Shown piece after piece: positions 6,271 through 8,045 of a stretch of DNA of 8,045 bases; position 1 is the stretch's first letter; the number at the start of each line of letters is the position of its first letter. The translations under genes and the position numbers were made by a program. The notes beneath the pieces are model-generated. The model was not told the DNA's origin. It was given only the letters and a program-made list of their open reading frames with translations, and searched no databases. Source of the stretch: DASQWP01 sp050697555 (GTDB taxonomy: Bacteria; Actinomycetota; Thermoleophilia; Gaiellales; Gaiellaceae); the NCBI GenBank assembly GCA_050697555.1, contig JBOHAD010000093.1, forward strand, positions 1-8,045, given 5' to 3'.

Positions 6271-6546
6271 CTACTTCATGTAGTTGTTCAGTTGCCAAAC
6301 CTGCGGAGGCTGCGGCGGGCGAGGTACCCCGGCTGCGTCGAACGCGGGCATGAGGCGCTCCTGGGCAAACCGCCTTGCGTCCTCTTCTGACTCCCACACT
6401 TCCATCACACGCCAACCGCCGTTCGGACTCGGCCCGGCTGCGTGGAAGATGCCACCCGCGGGTGCCTCCAGGCCGAGTTGCGCCCGAACCTTCTCGTAGA
6501 TCTCCTGCGAACCCTCGGGGTTGTCCACCAGCATTGCGACGGGCAT
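6271..6546 (-). CDS. Small dimeric alpha/beta-barrel protein (ABM-like)
   Basis: This 91-residue protein has the size and pattern of small ferredoxin-like dimeric alpha/beta-barrel proteins related to antibiotic biosynthesis monooxygenases: an opening strand MPVAMLVDNP, helix SQEIYEKVRAQLGL, a GGIFHAAGPSPNGGWRVMEVWES strand pair, helix EDARRFAQERLMPAFDAAG, and a short proline-rich tail. No catalytic residue can be identified, and such proteins may be stress- or heme-related or of unknown role. The ATG is supported by GAGGAGG ending 5 nt upstream on the minus strand. It is the only cargo gene clearly opposite in orientation to the repeat sites. The inverted repeat AGGGG/CCCCT at 6579-6596, with a TATAGGCT string inside, lies about 35-50 bp upstream and may be part of its promoter or operator. 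Confidence 0.8.
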   Translation of the reverse strand: MPVAMLVDNPEGSQEIYEKVRAQLGLEAPAGGIFHAAGPSPNGGWRVMEVWESEEDARRFAQERLMPAFDAAGVPRPPQPPQVWQLNNYMK

Positions 6547-6860
6547 GTCGACCTCCTCACCTTCGAAGTTGTCAGCCTAGGGGAGCCTATACCCCTCCCT
6601 CAAGCAGGTTTGTGTTGTCGTTGGGGCGGATTCTGGGGACAGGTCCGGGGCTCTGGGGGAGACTTAGGGCTCTCCGAGGCAGGTGCGTCTGCGCGGCTGG
6701 TTTCGTCCAATTGCAGGGAAATCGTTTCGTTTAGCACGGTTCTCGACCACGCTGCCAGAGCCCCAATCCTCCATGGTAAGGGGGGCACGGAGCCAGGGCC
6801 CGCGTCTTCTCTTTGCCGACCCCGGCGCCTCGCCTTAGCTCGTCGTCATGATCACCACGC

Positions 6861-6976
6861 TGGCGAACGCAGTGGCGAACGAGCGGTAAAGTCCCTGCAA
6901 ATGGGCTATTCCTGGGCGGTCTCGAAAGCCGTTAGAGGTCACTGGCCTCTCGAGGGTTCGAATCCCTCCCCCTCCG
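6861..6976 (+). repeat. Composite tRNA-Ser(CGA) attachment-like site, copy 4
   Basis: Two exact TGGCGAAC copies start at 6861 and 6873, CTGCAAA at 6895, the anticodon loop CTCGAAA at 6921 and the T arm at 6952-6968; the acceptor strand CCCCTCC plus G ends at 6976. The anticodon stem GCGGT/GCCGT pairs with two wobbles, and the variable arm pairs AGAGG with CCTCT, different in sequence from copies 1 and 3 but equally paired. GGAGGGG is absent upstream. AAAGTCCC precedes the spacer TGCAAAT and GGGCTATT follows it, an imperfect inverted pair. The 6600-6860 stretch before this site has no gene that I can support. Confidence 0.78.
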
Positions 6977-6983
6977 CCTACGC

Positions 6984-7016
6984 CCCGGAAGCTCTTTGTT
7001 CAAGGGGGTTTCTGGG
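6984..7016 (+). repeat. Hairpin following site copy 4
   Basis: CCCGGAA (6984-6990) pairs with TTCTGGG (7010-7016) including one G-T wobble, and the loop carries TTCAAG (6999-7004). Position and loop content match the hairpin after copy 1 (271-300), although the stem bases differ. Confidence 0.4.
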
Positions 7017-7049
7017 CAGCCTGGGCTTGGTGACTCCGCACATCTTGCT

Positions 7050-7069
7050 GTCAGAATTGCCAACGGTGG
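7050..7069 (+). repeat. Unit left-end conserved block, copy 4
   Basis: This is the partner of 336-355, matching at 17 of 20 positions, again 51 bp after TTCAAG. Shared sequence beyond the tRNA part suggests that the segments to the right of sites 1 and 4 have a common left end. Confidence 0.4.
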
Positions 7070-7105
7070 CATCCGGGCTGTTAACTAAATCGGCAACACT
7101 GCGCA

Positions 7106-7123
7106 GCGGTCATCTATGACCGC
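7106..7123. repeat. Inverted repeat GCGGTCAT-CT-ATGACCGC
   Basis: A perfect 8-bp inverted repeat with a 2-bp centre lies about 120 bp upstream of the PadR promoter. It could be an operator for another regulator or a structural element of the unit end. I see no gene between 6977 and 7278. Confidence 0.45.
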
Positions 7124-7242
7124 CGCAGCGCTCGGAGCCGACGCGAGACGTACCCTCGTGGGCGACGCCAGCAGCATCGACGAGCGCGAGGCGCTGACCG
7201 TTGACGCCCGACTTGCGCCAGCGTGCCGAGGCGGGCGCCTGC

Positions 7243-7271
7243 TTGACAATAAGAAGATATCTTCCTATTTT
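7243..7271 (+). promoter_or_regulatory. Sigma-70-type promoter with palindromic operator, upstream of padR-like gene
   Basis: TTGACA (7243-7248), a 17-bp spacer and TATTTT (7266-7271) form a near-consensus promoter. The spacer holds the perfect palindrome GAAGATATCTTC (7253-7264), extending with one mismatched pair to AATA...TATT (7248-7269). The ATG at 7279 lies about where transcription should start, so the mRNA is probably leaderless. The palindrome overlaps both promoter elements and would suit repression by the PadR-type product. The A/T-rich sequence contrasts with the GC-rich surroundings. Confidence 0.7.
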
Positions 7272-7278
7272 GGGGCAC

Positions 7279-7641
7279 ATGCCACGACGCAAGCCCGGAA
7301 CTCTGCTGCCTCTGGAGACTGAGATCCTCGAGGTGGCGCTGTCGATGCTGCGTTCGGGACACCGCACCTTCCACGGATTCGGTCTCGCACAGACCATGCG
7401 GGAACAAAGCGGGTCTCGCTCCTTGACGGCCCACGGAACCCTGTACAAGGCCCTGAGCCGGCTCGAGGAGTTCGGTTTGCTCACTTCCCGGTGGGAGGAC
7501 GCGGCGGCGGTTGATGGACGACCCCGTCGGCGACTCTACGCTCTCACAGGCCAAGGGGTACGTGTCGCCGAGCAAGCCCTTACCGCCAAAGCCGAAACGG
7601 CCGCTGGACGTCCCCCACGCATCGCCTCGGAGCCCGTATGA
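7279..7641 (+). CDS. PadR family transcriptional regulator
   Basis: The 120-residue protein is a PadR-type winged helix. ETEILEVALSMLRSG begins the first helix, HGFGLAQTMRE (32-42) the second, LTAHGTLYKALSRLEEFGLLTSRWE (49-73) is the recognition helix and turn, and DGRPRRRLYALTGQGV (79-94) forms the wing. The C-terminal dimerisation part is short, as in the compact subfamily. The ATG at 7279 is chosen over upstream in-frame starts because it begins immediately downstream of a strong promoter and the family starts there. Its stop overlaps the next gene (ATGA), so the regulator and the membrane protein are coupled. Autorepression through the palindrome at 7248-7269 is likely. The inducer is unknown. 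Confidence 0.88.
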   Translation: MPRRKPGTLLPLETEILEVALSMLRSGHRTFHGFGLAQTMREQSGSRSLTAHGTLYKALSRLEEFGLLTSRWEDAAAVDGRPRRRLYALTGQGVRVAEQALTAKAETAAGRPPRIASEPV

Positions 7642-8045
7642 CACCGGAGCGCGCGGCAGAGCTGGTGGCACGGTGGGTGCGGCTCTACACGCGGGACCTG
7701 CCCATTCCGATCGCCCAGCGTCGGGTCGACGAGATCGGCGCCGACCTGCACGACCACATCGCGCACGAACGGGCCAACGGGATCAGCGATCGGCGGATCG
7801 CGCTCGGCATCGCGTCCCGAATGGTCCGTGGCCTCGCCGCCGACGCTGCGTGGCGCGGGCGGCACGCGAAGGCGGCCGCCCATCCCTCGACGCTGGAGGA
7901 AGCGATGAAGACGAGCAAGACTCTCTATCGATCTGCTGTTCGGGTTGCCCTCGGCGTGGCGTTCATCTTGTCGCTGCCGTTGGTGGCGATGCTGATCACC
8001 GACGACGTGGTCTGGAGTCTGGCGGACTTCGCTGTCGCCGGCGTC
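7638..8045 (+). CDS. PadR-coupled membrane protein, 3' end beyond window
   Basis: The reading frame is open from the ATG at 7638 to the window end (136 codons seen). The N-terminal 75 or so residues form a soluble helical region, RWVRLYTRDLPIPIAQRRVDEIGADLHDH followed by DRRIALGIASRMVRGLAAD. This resembles the HAAS/DUF1700-type helical domains that often follow PadR regulators. A hydrophobic helix (about 101-121) and the start of a second suggest a multi-pass membrane protein. The first codon overlaps the PadR stop as ATGA, indicating translational coupling and probable control by that regulator. Exact family and substrate cannot be judged without the rest. Confidence 0.75.
   Translation, partial: MTPERAAELVARWVRLYTRDLPIPIAQRRVDEIGADLHDHIAHERANGISDRRIALGIASRMVRGLAADAAWRGRHAKAAAHPSTLEEAMKTSKTLYRSAVRVALGVAFILSLPLVAMLITDDVVWSLADFAVAGV

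Noticed and set aside
6713..6765. Highly decayed fifth copy of the composite site (TGCAGGGAAATCG ... CACGGTTCTCGACCACG)
   Set aside because: Resemblance is limited to short strings; no T arm and no TGGCGAAC pair at the expected distances.
6442..7119. 225-residue plus-strand frame across the fourth site
   Set aside because: It runs antisense through the ABM-like gene and then through the tRNA-derived repeat; no coding pattern.

Overview
The window is GC-rich DNA. Codon use, a leaderless PadR promoter, and the DUF1326/DUF2182, SRPBCC and selenium-binding-protein families all fit a high-GC actinobacterium, possibly Thermoleophilia-like. That placement is an inference; there is no rRNA or complete marker gene. 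No integrase, transposase or CRISPR array is visible.

The main feature is a composite site present four times in the same orientation (159-263, 2848-2961, 3617-3733, 6861-6976). Each copy ends in the 3' part of a serine tRNA with anticodon CGA: anticodon arm, long variable arm, perfect T arm and 3' acceptor strand. None has the matching 5' half. Upstream of the tRNA part is a block with fixed geometry: TGGCGAAC, a second TGGCGAAC 12 bp later (missing in copy 1), CTGCAAA 22 bp after that, and the anticodon loop 25-26 bp further on. This looks like a tyrosine-recombinase attachment site at a tRNA gene, repeated as in an array. The three units it bounds are about 2.7, 0.77 and 3.2 kb and carry only cargo genes, so the layout resembles an integron cassette array built on tRNA-Ser sites instead of attC.

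Unit 1 (264-2847) has a 5' fragment of a selenium-binding protein/methanethiol oxidase gene joined out of frame to the 3' third of a ThDP-enzyme gene. An intact M24 metallopeptidase-fold gene follows, overlapping it by 4 nt; its metal-ligand pattern resembles the DMSP lyase DddP. Unit 2 (2962-3616) carries one SRPBCC-domain gene. Unit 3 (3734-6860) carries a DUF1326-DUF2182 gene pair, about 900 bp of apparent gene debris, and a small dimeric-barrel (ABM-like) gene on the minus strand.

Beyond the fourth site lies a PadR-type regulator with a consensus-like promoter and a palindromic operator candidate. It is coupled by an ATGA overlap to a membrane protein that runs off the window end. The cargo genes do not form one pathway; apart from the two small operons they look like independent accessory modules collected at a shared recombination site.
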